Positions 38,157 to 48,849 of a DNA stretch of 64,000 nucleotides are shown here, in pieces. The DNA is from Pelagibacteraceae bacterium (GTDB lineage: Bacteria; Pseudomonadota; Alphaproteobacteria; Pelagibacterales; Pelagibacteraceae), in assembly GCA_018402735.1 (NCBI GenBank), contig JAGYIF010000002.1, positions 248,001-312,000 of the forward strand. Direction: 5' to 3'. The notes under the pieces were generated by a model. That model saw only the letters and a program-made list of their open reading frames with translations. It was not told where the DNA came from and searched no databases. Position 1 is the first letter of the stretch. The number at the start of each line of letters is the position of its first letter. A program made the translations under genes and the position numbers.

Positions 38157-39725
38157 GTGATAAAAAAATTATATAGTTTATTTAAAATTGGAAGAACGCT
38201 GGCAAAGGCTGACGCGCTTAATTATTTTGAAGAAATTTATAATCCGCCACTAATCGTTATCATTGTATTTAAAATTTTAGGTTTTAATTTTAAATCTACT
38301 AATCAATATACCTCTGCTCCTTCAAATGAAAAGTTTATTAGTGCAGTAAAAAAATTGGGACCTACATTCATAAAGCTTGGTCAATTTTTAGGTACAAGAC
38401 CAGATATTGTTGGTGAAGTTTTGGCATCGGATTTACAAAAACTTCAAGACCGAATGCCCGCCTTTAGCCTTTCTCAAGCAAAAGAAAGTTTGCGATCAGA
38501 ACTTGGAGAACTAACTTATAGCAAAATATCAAATATATCTGAGCCAATAGCAGCTGCATCTATAGCGCAGGTACATTTTGCCAATATCAATAATAGTGAA
38601 AAACAAGTTGCAATAAAAATACTACGACCAAATATAGAAAAAATATTTAATGAAGAATTGGAGGCGCTTATGCTTCTGGCTTATTTAATAGAATTATTTT
38701 TACCAAAAACTAGAAGACTAAAACTTATTGAAGTTATTTATTTATTAAAAGAAATTACTAGCATAGAAATGGATCTTAGATTTGAAGCTGCTGCTGCTAA
38801 TGAGTTAAAAAACAACACTGAAAACGACCCTCATTTTAAAGTTCCTTTAATTTATTGGGATTTTACTAGCAAAAGAATTTTAACTTTGGAAAAAGTAGAT
38901 GGAATACCAATAAGAGATTTAGAAAAAATTAATGACAGTAAAATTAATAAAAAAGAATTGGCAAAATCTGTTATTCAAAATTTTTTAAGACAAGCTGTTG
39001 GGGATGGTTTTTTTCATGGTGATATGCATCAAGGAAATTTATTTGTTGATTTAGAAGGAAATATAATACCGGTTGATTTTGGTATTATGGGTAGATTAGA
39101 TAAAGACAATAGAAAATATCTAGCTGACATTCTTTATGGTTTTATTCAAAGAGATTACGAAAAAGTTGCAGATGTTCATTTTAAAGCCGGTCTTGTTCCT
39201 AGTAACGAGTCTAAAGAATCATTTTCACAAGCATTACGATCGATAGGAGAACCTATATTTGGTCAGTCCATTAAAAATATTTCTGCTGGAAAATTACTTG
39301 CACAACTATTTGAAATTACTGAAAGATTTAATATGACTACACAACCACAACTACTATTACTTCAAAAAAATATGGTTGTAGTAGAGGGGGTTGCCCGATC
39401 GCTAGATGAAGAAGCAAATATTTGGGATATTTCAAAGCCTATTTTAGAGGGTTGGTTAACTAGAGAAATAAGTCCAAAAGCACAATTTGAACAAGCTATT
39501 AATACTACTGGCGAAATCTTAGAAAGGCTTCCAACAATTCCAAAACTAATGGATCAAGCTACAAAAGCTTTAGAACTATTCGTTGCAAAATCTAACTCTG
39601 TTTATACGGATCCAACAATTTCTAAAAATTTAGAGTTAGCAAAAAATAAATTAAAAAATGAGAAAAATTCTTTTATCATAAAAGTGTTGGTTGGCTTAAT
39701 TATTTTAATGTTACTATTTAAATAA
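38157..39725 (+). CDS. ubiB: Ubiquinone biosynthesis ATPase/kinase-like UbiB
   Basis: Atypical protein-kinase-like protein of 522 residues needed for coenzyme Q synthesis. It has LGPTFIKLGQFLGTRPD (the KxGQ motif), PIAAASIAQVHFA, the catalytic-loop-like GDGFFHGDMHQGNLFVD and IPVDFGIMGRL. The C-terminus ends in a hydrophobic segment (IIKVLVGLIILMLLF) that likely anchors it to the inner membrane. The start is GTG directly after the ubiE stop. Confidence 0.94.
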   Translation: MIKKLYSLFKIGRTLAKADALNYFEEIYNPPLIVIIVFKILGFNFKSTNQYTSAPSNEKFISAVKKLGPTFIKLGQFLGTRPDIVGEVLASDLQKLQDRMPAFSLSQAKESLRSELGELTYSKISNISEPIAAASIAQVHFANINNSEKQVAIKILRPNIEKIFNEELEALMLLAYLIELFLPKTRRLKLIEVIYLLKEITSIEMDLRFEAAAANELKNNTENDPHFKVPLIYWDFTSKRILTLEKVDGIPIRDLEKINDSKINKKELAKSVIQNFLRQAVGDGFFHGDMHQGNLFVDLEGNIIPVDFGIMGRLDKDNRKYLADILYGFIQRDYEKVADVHFKAGLVPSNESKESFSQALRSIGEPIFGQSIKNISAGKLLAQLFEITERFNMTTQPQLLLLQKNMVVVEGVARSLDEEANIWDISKPILEGWLTREISPKAQFEQAINTTGEILERLPTIPKLMDQATKALELFVAKSNSVYTDPTISKNLELAKNKLKNEKNSFIIKVLVGLIILMLLFK

Positions 39726-39730
39726 ATTTT

Positions 39731-40960
39731 ATGGGGACTTTGAACGAAAAAAAAATATTACTTATTATATCCGGAGGTATTGCTGCATATAAAATATTAG
39801 ATTTAATTCGAAACTTAAAAAAAAAAAATTGTGAAATTAAAACAATTCTAACTGAATCTGCAAAAGAATTTGTTACTAGTCTTTCCATTGCATCCCTTTC
39901 TCAAAATAAAGTTTATGAAAATAAATTTGATTTAAATAATGAAATAGAGATGGATCACATAGCGTTATCTAGATGGTGTGATATTATCCTTATAGCCCCA
40001 ACAACTGCAAATTTGATATCAAGGCTGGCTAGCGGATCCGCCGACGATTTTATTTCAACTGTTATTTCAGCGTCTAATAAAGATATTTTTTTGGTTCCTG
40101 CAATGAATGTTGAAATGTGGAACAATCCAGCTACTGAAGAAAATGTAAAGACATTACTTAAATATAAATATAAGTTTATTGGACCAGTAGTAGGTGATCT
40201 TGCTTGCGGAGAAGTGGGAGAAGGAAAGATGTCTTCAATTAATGAAATTGAAAATACACTTGCGCATTACTTTGCGAAAAAAAACAATAGTTTTAGCAAA
40301 CTAAAGGCTGTTGTAACCGCTGGTCCCACTAGAGAATACCTCGACCCCGTTAGGTATTTATCAAATGAATCCTCTGGAAAGCAAGGATATGAAATAGCTA
40401 AAAAACTTTTCGATTCCGGTTTTGATACAACTTTAATTACAGGACCGACTAATTTAAATTATCCTGAAAACTTAAAAATTATCAGAGTAACAAGTGCCCA
40501 AGAAATGCTGGAACAATGTCAAAATTTATTTCCGATAGATATAGCTGTTTGTGCAGCCGCGGTTGTAGATTTTCAGCCTAATTATCAAAGTGAAAAAATT
40601 AAAAAAGAAGAATCTTCTGAGTATAATTTCAAACTTTCAAAAAATGTTGATATTCTCAAACACCTTTCTAATCATGTAAAATACCGACCAAAATTAGTAA
40701 TTGGATTTGCAGCAGAGACTAATAACATTTTAGAAAATTCTTTAAAAAAAATTAAAGATAAAAATTGCGATTGGATTATTGCTAATGACATATCTGATAA
40801 ATCAATAGGATTTAATTCGGATAATAATGAAGTTACTATTATTTATAAAAACCAACAAATAGAAAAAATTTCAAAAGCAGCAAAATCAGAAATAGCTTCC
40901 GAAATTGTAAATCGTATTATTAAATCTTTAGGTACAAACAATGTCAGAAATATTAATTAA
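39731..40960 (+). CDS. coaBC: Bifunctional phosphopantothenoylcysteine decarboxylase/synthetase
   Basis: Coenzyme A synthesis enzyme of 409 residues with two domains. The N-terminal flavin-dependent CoaC has [15 protein letters not shown], the catalytic His in MDHIALSRW and [12 protein letters not shown]. The C-terminal CoaB ligase has [20 protein letters not shown] and the Lys-rich ligase loop KIKKEE. The gene ends 20 nt inside dut, so the pair is coupled. Confidence 0.95.
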   Translation: MGTLNEKKILLIISGGIAAYKILDLIRNLKKKNCEIKTILTESAKEFVTSLSIASLSQNKVYENKFDLNNEIEMDHIALSRWCDIILIAPTTANLISRLASGSADDFISTVISASNKDIFLVPAMNVEMWNNPATEENVKTLLKYKYKFIGPVVGDLACGEVGEGKMSSINEIENTLAHYFAKKNNSFSKLKAVVTAGPTREYLDPVRYLSNESSGKQGYEIAKKLFDSGFDTTLITGPTNLNYPENLKIIRVTSAQEMLEQCQNLFPIDIAVCAAAVVDFQPNYQSEKIKKEESSEYNFKLSKNVDILKHLSNHVKYRPKLVIGFAAETNNILENSLKKIKDKNCDWIIANDISDKSIGFNSDNNEVTIIYKNQQIEKISKAAKSEIASEIVNRIIKSLGTNNVRNIN

Positions 40961-41378
40961 AAAAATATTTAAAGACGTAAATCTACCAAAGTATGAAACG
41001 GGTGGATCTTCCGGACTGGATCTAGAAGCCTATGTTAATGCTGATATTATTTTGGTACCAGGAGAGAGAAAATTAATTCCAACTGGTATTAATGTTGCAA
41101 TACCAGATACAATGGAAATACAGATTCGTCCTAGATCAGGCCTAGCTTTTAAAAACGGAATATCAGTAGTTAATACTCCCGGAACTATAGATTCGGATTA
41201 CCGAGGAGAAATAAAAGTATTGCTAATAAATCATGGTAAGGAAAATTTTATAATTAAAAAATTTCAAAGAATAGCCCAGATGGTTGTTAGCCCAATAATT
41301 AAAGTAAAACTAAAAGTAGTTGAAGAACTACCAGAAACTATCAGAGGTGAGGGTGGGTTTGGCTCTACAGGTCAGTAA
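40941..41378 (+). CDS. dut: dUTP diphosphatase
   Basis: Trimeric dUTPase of 145 residues that removes dUTP and supplies dUMP. All five motifs are visible, including [37 protein letters not shown] and the C-terminal [11 protein letters not shown] arm. Placement after coaBC is classical in alphaproteobacteria. Confidence 0.96.
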   Translation: MSEILIKKIFKDVNLPKYETGGSSGLDLEAYVNADIILVPGERKLIPTGINVAIPDTMEIQIRPRSGLAFKNGISVVNTPGTIDSDYRGEIKVLLINHGKENFIIKKFQRIAQMVVSPIIKVKLKVVEELPETIRGEGGFGSTGQ

Positions 41379-41381
41379 ATT

Positions 41382-42131
41382 ATGGTGATCTCCAGCGAAC
41401 AAATCAAAAGATATGCTGGCCAAATTAATTTAAAAAAAATCAGTATAAGCGGCCAAGAAAAAATTATGAAAAGTAAAGTTTTGATTGTTGGTCTTGGAGG
41501 TTTAGGCACTCCAGCTTTAACTTATTTATCAAGATCTGGAATAAAAAATATAGGTATTGCTGATTCTGATAAAGTTTCAATTTCTAATTTGCATCGACAA
41601 ATTCTTTATGAAAAAAAAGATTTGTTTAAATATAAAGTAGACATAGCCAAAACAAAAATTCTAGCCGTGGACCCTGACATAAAAATAAAGTCTTTTAAAA
41701 AAAAAATTACCAAGCAAAACATAGAAAGTATTGCAGGAACTTATGACATTATACTAGATGGAACAGATAGTTTTCAGAGCAAATTACTTATTAGTGATTA
41801 CTGCAAAAAGCATAATAAGATACTTATTCTTGGCGCTATTAACCAATTCGTAGGCCAACTATTTGTTTTTAATTTTAAAAACAAAAAACTTAATTCTCCC
41901 TGCTTAAGGTGCTTTATGCCAAAAGCTCCTGATCAAGAAAATAATGACTGCCAAGCACAAGGAATAATAGGAACTATCGCAGGTGTAATTGGAACTCTAA
42001 TGGCCAATGAGACAATTAAAGAAATTTTGTCATTTAAAGACACTATTTCTGGAAAAATTTTAATTATCGATCTTCAAAAAACAATATTCAGATTAGTAAA
42101 TCTAAATAAAAATTGCCAAAATCATAGGTAA
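41382..42131 (+). CDS. HesA/MoeB/ThiF family adenylyltransferase
   Basis: E1-like enzyme of 249 residues that adenylates the C-terminus of a sulfur-carrier protein such as MoaD or ThiS. It shows the nucleotide-binding VGLGGLGTPALTYLSRSG, the Arg finger in NLHRQILYE, and the pair PCLRCF. The second CxxC of the usual zinc site is not evident: only one Cys remains near the C-terminus (KNCQNH). MoeB versus ThiF cannot be decided here. It begins 4 nt after dut and overlaps the SH3 gene by 1 nt. Confidence 0.87.
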   Translation: MVISSEQIKRYAGQINLKKISISGQEKIMKSKVLIVGLGGLGTPALTYLSRSGIKNIGIADSDKVSISNLHRQILYEKKDLFKYKVDIAKTKILAVDPDIKIKSFKKKITKQNIESIAGTYDIILDGTDSFQSKLLISDYCKKHNKILILGAINQFVGQLFVFNFKNKKLNSPCLRCFMPKAPDQENNDCQAQGIIGTIAGVIGTLMANETIKEILSFKDTISGKILIIDLQKTIFRLVNLNKNCQNHR

Positions 42132-42607
42132 TGAACACTAGAAATTATTTATTTTTATACTTTTTCTTTTTGTATTGTTATCCAGTTTTTTCAGAGATAG
42201 ATCAAAATTCAAAATACTTAAGCTTAAAAAATAATAAAGTTAATGTACGAATAGGACCTTCTCCTACTTCTCCCATAAAATGGGTCTACGAAAAAAAAGA
42301 TCTACCTGTATTAATTATAGATGAATATTATAATTGGAGAAAAATTAAAGATTATGAAAATGACACAGGGTGGGTTCACGTTTCACAACTATCAAAAAAA
42401 AGATCTATTTTATTAATTGAGGATGATGTCTTGGTTTTTAGCAAACCAACAATATATTCACGACCCTCTGCCAGGACCACAAAACTTGAGGTTGCAACTA
42501 TAATAAAATGCTCTTTAAGCTGGTGTAAGGTTAAAAATAATCTTTTTTCTGGGTGGATTAAAAAAAATTCTTTATGGGGCTTAAATAAAAATGAGATTAT
42601 GAACTAG
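42131..42607 (+). CDS. Secreted bacterial SH3-domain protein
   Basis: A 158-residue protein with an N-terminal signal peptide (about residues 1-22) and an SH3-like domain: NNKVNVRIGPSPTSPIKWVY followed by NWRKIKDYENDTGWVHVSQLS. A second, weaker repeat follows, with VFSKPTIYSRPSARTTKLEV and WCKVKNNLFSGWIKKNSLWG. Such proteins are periplasmic and may bind peptidoglycan. It ends the ubiE-to-SH3 run. Function otherwise unknown. Confidence 0.8.
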   Translation: MNTRNYLFLYFFFLYCYPVFSEIDQNSKYLSLKNNKVNVRIGPSPTSPIKWVYEKKDLPVLIIDEYYNWRKIKDYENDTGWVHVSQLSKKRSILLIEDDVLVFSKPTIYSRPSARTTKLEVATIIKCSLSWCKVKNNLFSGWIKKNSLWGLNKNEIMN

Positions 42608-42611
42608 TTTT

Positions 42612-42642
42612 TTGATAAAAATTATTTATAAATGATTATAAT
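42612..42642 (+). promoter_or_regulatory. Possible promoter of fabA-fabB-fabI
   Basis: A perfect TATAAT at 42637-42642 is preceded by TTGATA at 42612-42617, a spacing of 19 bp, which is longer than ideal. The expected start is near 42649, giving about a 25-nt leader to the fabA ATG at 42674. No ribosome binding site is evident. Confidence 0.4.
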
Positions 42643-42673
42643 CAAATAAAACTATCTTAAAATTAATCTCAAA

Positions 42674-43186
42674 ATGGCAAAAAAAGAAAGCTACGCATAT
42701 CAAGATCTTATAGATTGTGGAAATGGAGTTATGTTTGGGGAAGGTAATGCAAAGCTACCGTTGCCTCCTATGCTGATGTTTGACCGAATTACTAAAATTA
42801 ATAATGATGGAGGCATTTATGGTAAGGGTCTTTTAGAGGCTGAACTAGATATAAAACCCAATCTTTGGTTTTTTGACTGTCATTTCAAAAATGATCCTGT
42901 AATGCCTGGATGCTTAGGACTTGATGCAATGTGGCAACTAGTTGGATTTTTTTTAGGCTGGGAGGGCAATCCTGGAAAAGGTAGGGCGCTAGGAGTGGGG
43001 GAAGTTAAATTTACTGGGGAAGTTTTAGAAACCGTCAAAATTGCAAAATATATAATAAATATAAAAAGAATTTTAAAAAAAGATGAGACTTCAGTTGGTC
43101 TTGCAGATGGTGTACTTTTGGCAGATAATAAGGAAATTTATAAAGCAAAAAGTTTAAAAGTAGGACTGTTTAAGGGGGTTAAGTGA
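42674..43186 (+). CDS. fabA: 3-hydroxydecanoyl-ACP dehydratase/isomerase FabA
   Basis: Hot-dog fold enzyme of 170 residues that dehydrates 3-hydroxydecanoyl-ACP and isomerises the product, starting anaerobic unsaturated fatty acid synthesis. The catalytic His lies in [14 protein letters not shown] and the Asp in [12 protein letters not shown]. It leads fabA-fabB-fabI. The usual alphaproteobacterial upstream neighbour irr is not present. The stop overlaps the GTG start of fabB. Confidence 0.96.
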   Translation: MAKKESYAYQDLIDCGNGVMFGEGNAKLPLPPMLMFDRITKINNDGGIYGKGLLEAELDIKPNLWFFDCHFKNDPVMPGCLGLDAMWQLVGFFLGWEGNPGKGRALGVGEVKFTGEVLETVKIAKYIINIKRILKKDETSVGLADGVLLADNKEIYKAKSLKVGLFKGVK

Positions 43187-44397
43187 AAAGAGTAGTTATA
43201 ACTGGCATGGGTATTGTCTCTTGCTTGGGAAACAATCAAGAAGAAGTTTATCAATCGCTTATTAATGGAAAATCAGGCATTACTTATGCTGAAGAATATA
43301 AAGAATATAATTTAAAAAGCCAAATTCACGGCAAACCAAATATAAAATTAGAAGATTTTATTGATAGGAAAACTATCAGATTTATGGGATCAGGTTCAGC
43401 TTATAATTACATAGCTATGCAAGAAGCAATAAAAGACTCTGGCCTTGAGGAAAAAGATATAAGTAATTTTACTACAGGAATCATTATGGGTTCTGGCGGT
43501 CCTTCTATTGAAAATGTTGTGCTCTCAGTTGATAAAACAAGAGCAAAAACTCCAAAATTAATGGGCCCATTCATTGTTCCAAGAACTATGGGTAGTACTG
43601 CATCGGCTACTCTTGCCGTTCCTTTTAAAATAAAAGGGGTAAATTACACAATTAGTTCTGCTTGTGCCACTAGCGGCCACAGTATTGGAAATGCCATGGA
43701 ATTAATTCAGTATGGAAAACAAAACATAGTTTTTGCTGGAGGCAGTGAAGAGCTACACTGGGCTATGACAGCAATGTTTGATGCCATGACCGCCTTATCC
43801 TCAAAATATAATGATACACCCGAACAAGCATCAAGAGCTTATGATAAAACAAGAGATGGTTTCGTCATAGCAGGTGGTGGAGGAGTTTTGGTTTTGGAGG
43901 AACTTGAACATGCAAAAGCAAGGGGGGCAAAAATTTATGCTGAACTAATTGGTTATGGGGCCACATCTGACGGATACGACATGGTTGCTCCTTCGGGCGA
44001 GGGTGCTGTTCGTTGCATGCAAATGGCTTTAAGTACAAAAAGAAATAAAAAAATCGACTATATAAATACACATGGAACTTCTACTCCAGTTGGAGATATT
44101 ACGGAACTGCGGGCTGTTGGTGAAGTTTTTAAAGATGAAATTCCTAAAATTAGTTCGACAAAATCTTTATCTGGTCACCCACTTGGCGCTGCTTCTGTCC
44201 ATGAGGCGATATATTGTTTAATTATGATGAAAAATAAATTTATAGCAGCTTCTGCCAATATAACAGAGATGGACGATGAAGCTAAAAAATTTCCAATAGT
44301 TACACAGGTACAAAAAAATATCGAACTTAATTGTGTCATGTCCAATAGTTTTGGTTTTGGTGGAACTAATGCTGCTCTAGTATTTGAAAAAATATAA
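43183..44397 (+). CDS. fabB: 3-oxoacyl-ACP synthase I FabB
   Basis: Condensing enzyme of 404 residues that elongates unsaturated intermediates. The Cys-His-His triad is visible: Cys in [11 protein letters not shown], His in [11 protein letters not shown] and His in [11 protein letters not shown]. It starts with GTG in a GTGA overlap with the fabA stop. It works with FabA to set membrane fluidity. Two nucleotides separate it from fabI. Confidence 0.95.
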   Translation: MKRVVITGMGIVSCLGNNQEEVYQSLINGKSGITYAEEYKEYNLKSQIHGKPNIKLEDFIDRKTIRFMGSGSAYNYIAMQEAIKDSGLEEKDISNFTTGIIMGSGGPSIENVVLSVDKTRAKTPKLMGPFIVPRTMGSTASATLAVPFKIKGVNYTISSACATSGHSIGNAMELIQYGKQNIVFAGGSEELHWAMTAMFDAMTALSSKYNDTPEQASRAYDKTRDGFVIAGGGGVLVLEELEHAKARGAKIYAELIGYGATSDGYDMVAPSGEGAVRCMQMALSTKRNKKIDYINTHGTSTPVGDITELRAVGEVFKDEIPKISSTKSLSGHPLGAASVHEAIYCLIMMKNKFIAASANITEMDDEAKKFPIVTQVQKNIELNCVMSNSFGFGGTNAALVFEKI

Positions 44398-44399
44398 TT

Positions 44400-45188
44400 A
44401 TGAAATTATTACAAAACAAAAAAGGTTTAATCATGGGCGTTGCAAATGAGCGTTCAATTGCATGGGGAATTGCACAAAAATTGTCAGAACATGGAGCAGA
44501 ACTGGCTTTTACATATGTTGGTGACGCGCTTAAAAAAAGAGTTGTTCCTCTTGCAGAATCTTTAGGGTCAACATTTACGCTTGATTGCAATGTAGAAAAT
44601 AAAGATCAAATTGTTCAAACATTTGCTGATATTAAAAAAAAATGGAGTAATCTTGATTTTGTTATCCATGCAATTGCTTTTTCAGATAAAACAGAATTGT
44701 CGGGTGAATATTTAAATACAACAAGAGAAAATTTTTTAAGAAGTATGTTAATTTCTTGTTTTTCTTTTACCGAAATTGCAAAAGAAGCAGCACCCATCAT
44801 GAATCAAGGAGGAAGTATGCTAACCCTTACTTATGAATCTACAAAAGTAATTCCAAACTATAATGTAATGGGAGTTTGTAAATCAGCGTTGGAAACAAGT
44901 ACAAAATATTTAGCAAGAGATCTTGGTGGCAAAGGAATTAGGGTGAATGCAATTAGCGCCGGCCCAATTAAAACGTTAGCTGCATCTGCTATCGGAGATG
45001 CAAAATTTTTATATAAATGGAATGCTGATCACTCTTTATTAAAAAGAAATGTAGATATTCATGATGTTGGGAATTCGGCTGTTTATCTGGTAAGCGATCT
45101 TTCTGGTGGTGTTACAGGCGAAATTCATTATGTAGATGCTGGTTATAACAAGGTTGGAATGCCAGACCCTAAAAATATTACTTCTTAA
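44400..45188 (+). CDS. fabI: Enoyl-ACP reductase FabI
   Basis: NADH-dependent short-chain dehydrogenase-type reductase of 262 residues finishing each fatty acid elongation cycle. It begins LLQNKKGLIMGVANERSIAWGIA, with catalytic Tyr and Lys in SMLTLTYEST and YNVMGVCKSALE. The ending has SDLSGGVTGEIHYVDAGYN. It is the last plus-strand gene before the convergent pnp, 44 bp away. That gap has CTAATTAATT twice but no GC-rich terminator. Confidence 0.95.
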   Translation: MKLLQNKKGLIMGVANERSIAWGIAQKLSEHGAELAFTYVGDALKKRVVPLAESLGSTFTLDCNVENKDQIVQTFADIKKKWSNLDFVIHAIAFSDKTELSGEYLNTTRENFLRSMLISCFSFTEIAKEAAPIMNQGGSMLTLTYESTKVIPNYNVMGVCKSALETSTKYLARDLGGKGIRVNAISAGPIKTLAASAIGDAKFLYKWNADHSLLKRNVDIHDVGNSAVYLVSDLSGGVTGEIHYVDAGYNKVGMPDPKNITS

Positions 45189-45232
45189 ATTTAATTTTTA
45201 GACTAATTAATTTGGTCGAAAATGCTAATTAA

Positions 45233-47314
45233 TTATTTATTATCTTCTGCGGCTTCTTTCATAGATAGTTTCACTTTACCTCTATCAAAACCGACTACTT
45301 TTACAGAAACTTCATCGCCTTCTTTAACTACATCGGAAACATTTTCCACTCTTTTTGTAGCTAATTGAGAAATGTGAACTAGCCCATCTTGTTTTCCCAA
45401 GAAGTTAACAAATGCTCCAAATTCCATAATTTTAACTACTTTTCCTTTATATATTTTTCCCATTTCAGGTTTGGCAACGATATCTTTGATCATTTTGACT
45501 GCCTTATTTCTAGATTCCTCGTCTGCAGCGGCAATAGTGATTACACCATCATCATTAATATCAAGTTTAGCTCCTGACAGTTCAACAATTTCTCTAATAG
45601 TAGCTCCACCTTTTCCAATAATTGCAGCGATATCTTTTTTATCGACTTGCATTTTTTCCATCTTCGGTGTGTTTTTAGAAAGTTCTTTTCTAGATTCTTT
45701 CATGGTCTTTGCCATTTCTCCCAAAATATGAATTCGGCCTTCTTTAGCTTGTGCTAAAGCTTTTTCCATAATTTCAAAAGTAATCCCTGTAATTTTTATA
45801 TCCATTTGCAACGAAGTAATTCCATCATCTGTTCCTGCAACTTTAAAATCCATATCTCCCAAATGATCTTCGTCTCCTAATATGTCACTAAGGATAGAGT
45901 AATCATTACCTTCTTTAATTAAACCCATTGCAATTCCAGCAATTGGTTTTTTAATAGGTACACCAGCGTCCATTAAAGCCAGTGAAGATCCACAAACAGT
46001 AGCCATTGAAGAAGAGCCGTTTGATTCCGTAATCTCCGAAACTATTCTAAACGTATAAGGAAACTCCTCTTTTGAAGGTAGAGATGCATTAATTGCTCTC
46101 CATGCTAATTTTCCGTGACCAATTTCTCTTCTGCCCGTGCCAATTCTTCCAACTTCTCCCACTGAAAATGGAGGGAAATTGTAGTGAAGCATAAATCTAG
46201 ATCTAACTAATCCGTCTAATGTTTCTAATCTTTGTTCGTCATCTTGCGTTCCTAAAGTTGCAACGACCAAAGCTTGCGTTTCTCCTCTAGTAAATAATGC
46301 GGAACCGTGAACTTTAGGTAAAACGCCTACTTCACACCTAATATCTCTAACTTCATTTAATTTTCTTCCATCAATTCTTTTTGAATCTTTAAGAATTTGA
46401 GTTCTAACAATTTCTTTTTCGACATTTTTAAACTGATCATTAATTTCAACTGCTGAATATGTTTCATCACCATCAAATAGTTTTTTTGTTTTTTCTTTAG
46501 CTTCACCAATAAGATTAGATCTTGTTTGTTTATCTTTTTGATCAAAAGCTTTTTGTAAATCTGCAGATACTGCTTTTGAAATTTTATTTTTTAGTTCTGT
46601 GTAATCTTTTTCTTCAATAACCCATCTAGGTTTTGCTGCTTCTTTTGCAAATTCTTTGATCAAATTAATAACTTCATTTGCTTTATCGTGTCCAAATTTA
46701 ACCGCATCTAACATTTGTTTTTCTGATAAGCCTGATGCTTCAGACTCAACCATCAAAACTGCATCAGCTGTACCAGCAACAACTAGTTCTAGACTTGAGC
46801 TAACGATTTGTTCTTTAGTTGGATTTAATATAAAATTTCCATCTATCATTCCAACTTTTGCGGCTGCAACAGGTCCCATAAAAGGAATTCCTGATATAGC
46901 CAAGGCTGCGGAACTGGCAATTAACGCTAAAACTTCTGGGTCATTGTCTTTGTCATAAGATATTACAGTAGGTAATACCTGAACTTCATTTCTAAAAGAA
47001 TTTGGAAATAGTGGTCTAATTGGTCTGTCAATTAATCTTGAAATTAATGTCTCAGATTCAGTTGGTCTTGCTTCACGCTTAAAATAACCACCGGGAATTT
47101 TTCCTGAAGCATAATATTTTTCTTGATAATTTACTGTTAAAGGGAAAAAATCTATATCTGGTTTTGCTGATTTTGCTGCAACTGCAGTTGCTAAAATGAC
47201 CGTATCACCACAAGTAAGCATAACCGCTCCGTCTGCTTGCCTTGCAACTCTACCTGTTTCTAAAGTTAATTTTTTACCGCCCCAATTAATTTCTTTTTTT
47301 ACGATGTTGAACAT
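45233..47314 (-). CDS. pnp: Polyribonucleotide nucleotidyltransferase
   Basis: PNPase, 3'-5' phosphorolytic exoribonuclease of the degradosome, 693 residues. It has two RNase PH domains ([34 protein letters not shown], the active-site [19 protein letters not shown]), then a KH domain ([15 protein letters not shown]) and an S1 domain ([21 protein letters not shown]). It follows rpsO by 6 bp, as in most bacteria, and may be autoregulated through that leader, though no structure is obvious. Confidence 0.96.
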   Translation of the reverse strand: MFNIVKKEINWGGKKLTLETGRVARQADGAVMLTCGDTVILATAVAAKSAKPDIDFFPLTVNYQEKYYASGKIPGGYFKREARPTESETLISRLIDRPIRPLFPNSFRNEVQVLPTVISYDKDNDPEVLALIASSAALAISGIPFMGPVAAAKVGMIDGNFILNPTKEQIVSSSLELVVAGTADAVLMVESEASGLSEKQMLDAVKFGHDKANEVINLIKEFAKEAAKPRWVIEEKDYTELKNKISKAVSADLQKAFDQKDKQTRSNLIGEAKEKTKKLFDGDETYSAVEINDQFKNVEKEIVRTQILKDSKRIDGRKLNEVRDIRCEVGVLPKVHGSALFTRGETQALVVATLGTQDDEQRLETLDGLVRSRFMLHYNFPPFSVGEVGRIGTGRREIGHGKLAWRAINASLPSKEEFPYTFRIVSEITESNGSSSMATVCGSSLALMDAGVPIKKPIAGIAMGLIKEGNDYSILSDILGDEDHLGDMDFKVAGTDDGITSLQMDIKITGITFEIMEKALAQAKEGRIHILGEMAKTMKESRKELSKNTPKMEKMQVDKKDIAAIIGKGGATIREIVELSGAKLDINDDGVITIAAADEESRNKAVKMIKDIVAKPEMGKIYKGKVVKIMEFGAFVNFLGKQDGLVHISQLATKRVENVSDVVKEGDEVSVKVVGFDRGKVKLSMKEAAEDNK

Positions 47315-47320
47315 GTAGTT

Positions 47321-47590
47321 TTATTTACGCAAACCTAACTGCTCTAACACTTTTTTATAAGTAGAAGGCTCTTTTTTACTCAAATACTCTAATAATTTTT
47401 TTCTTCGAGAAATAATTTTAGCTAATCCAGTATTGGAATGCTTGTCTTTTTTATTTTTAGCAAAATGAGTTGTTAAGTACTTAACTCGTTCTGTCAAAAT
47501 TCCGATTTGAACTTCTGATGAACCAACATCAGTTTTGTGTTTCTGTAGGCTTTTTATAATTTCTTTTTTTTCAATTTTTTTCTTTGGCAT
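47321..47590 (-). CDS. rpsO: 30S ribosomal protein S15
   Basis: A basic 89-residue protein with the S15 signature: HKTDVGSSEVQIGILTERVKYLTTH and DKHSNTGL...RRKKLLEYL. It binds 16S rRNA helix 22 and bridges the subunits. It sits between truB and pnp as usual. Confidence 0.96.
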   Translation of the reverse strand: MPKKKIEKKEIIKSLQKHKTDVGSSEVQIGILTERVKYLTTHFAKNKKDKHSNTGLAKIISRRKKLLEYLSKKEPSTYKKVLEQLGLRK

Positions 47591-47596
47591 AGTTTT

Positions 47597-48475
47597 TTAA
47601 ATATTTAAAATTCTTTTGGGATAAAAAAATCCAGATTTCAACTCTCCGAATGCGAGTACCTGGTTTTGATTTTGGGCTATTAACTTCTTAAGATCAATTT
47701 CTCCAAACTCTTTCAACATGCTTACTTTCATTCCGTTTTTAATAAGCTTTATTCTTTTACCTTCTAATTTTATGGATGGTATATGTATTAAAACCTTATT
47801 GATTTCAAGTAAGTATTTTTGGAGTTCTTTTTTTTCCATTTTTTTAATGATAAAATCCATATTTAATGAGCTTTTTTGTGTGAATTGACCATATCTACGT
47901 CTTACAATTTTAGAGGCATAACCAAATGTATTTAAAGAATAAGCTATATCTCTAATTAGACTACGAACATAAGTTCCTAAACCACAATGAACCAAAAAAG
48001 ATGTCTTTCCTTCACCATGCGCAACTATTTTAATATTATAAATTTCAATTTTTTGTGCTTTTAAATCGAATGTCTGATTATTTCTTGCTAGATTATAACA
48101 ACGCTCACCATTAATTTTTTTTGCAGAGTATCTTGGAGGAACTTGTTCAATGGTTCCAATAAAAGAATTTAATTTTTTTTTGATGCTTTCTTTAGAAGGT
48201 ATAATTTCAGAAGAATGAGTCACTTCTCCCTCCGCATCTAAAGTAGAAGTTTCTTTTCCCCACACTGCTTCAAAAAAATATGTTTTTTTTAATTCTGATA
48301 AATAAGGGATGGATTTTGTAGCTTCATCAATAGCAACTGGTAATATTCCCTCTGCTAGTGGATCCAATGTTCCAGCATGACCAATTTTTTTTAGTTTAAA
48401 TTTAGATTTAATTACATTTAAACAATAAGTTGATGTGTATCCTTTTGGTTTGTAAATATTAATCCAGCCGTTCAT
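47597..48475 (-). CDS. truB: tRNA pseudouridine-55 synthase
   Basis: Makes pseudouridine 55 in the T loop of tRNAs, 292 residues. GWINIYKPKGYTS at the start and the catalytic Asp in KIGHAGTLDPLAEGILP are diagnostic. RYSAKKINGERCYNLAR and YVRSLIRDI follow. The ATG overlaps the rbfA stop by 4 nt. Confidence 0.95.
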   Translation of the reverse strand: MNGWINIYKPKGYTSTYCLNVIKSKFKLKKIGHAGTLDPLAEGILPVAIDEATKSIPYLSELKKTYFFEAVWGKETSTLDAEGEVTHSSEIIPSKESIKKKLNSFIGTIEQVPPRYSAKKINGERCYNLARNNQTFDLKAQKIEIYNIKIVAHGEGKTSFLVHCGLGTYVRSLIRDIAYSLNTFGYASKIVRRRYGQFTQKSSLNMDFIIKKMEKKELQKYLLEINKVLIHIPSIKLEGKRIKLIKNGMKVSMLKEFGEIDLKKLIAQNQNQVLAFGELKSGFFYPKRILNI

Positions 48476-48849
48476 TTTGATTTGGAATTTTCAATTATAA
48501 TTTTTTCAATTTTTTCTGCGTAATCAAACGACTGGTCTAGAACAAATTTTAAGTTTGGTAAAAATTTTGCTGTCCATGCTGTTTTAACTCTTTTTTTCAC
48601 CTCGTAGGAAAATTGATTTAATATTTTAAGAGCCACTTCTGGCTCGTTTCCTGATAGGGGCATAAAATATACCCTTGCATGTCGTAAATCTGGGCTTACT
48701 CTAACTTCACTTATTGTAATATTTCTGGTTGATATGGACGGCAAGACAATCTGATCTTTAATAAAAAGATTTGCTATGATTTTTTTTAAAGTTTCACCTA
48801 CTTTGAGCTGTCTTTGCGATAGCGGCTTGGAAGTATTTTCATAATCCAT
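48472..48849 (-). CDS. rbfA: Ribosome-binding factor A
   Basis: A KH-fold 30S maturation factor of 125 residues. SQRQLKVGETLKKIIANLF at the N-terminus and SEVRVSPDLRHARVYFMPL are typical, as is LKFVLDQSFDYAEKIEKII near the end. It is coupled to infB through a TAATG overlap and to truB through a 4-nt overlap. Confidence 0.93.
   Translation of the reverse strand: MDYENTSKPLSQRQLKVGETLKKIIANLFIKDQIVLPSISTRNITISEVRVSPDLRHARVYFMPLSGNEPEVALKILNQFSYEVKKRVKTAWTAKFLPNLKFVLDQSFDYAEKIEKIIIENSKSK

Noticed and set aside
45189-45232. CTAATTAATT repeats between fabI and pnp as a terminator
   Set aside because: The copies are short AT-only sequence with no GC stem or clean T-run; likely chance.
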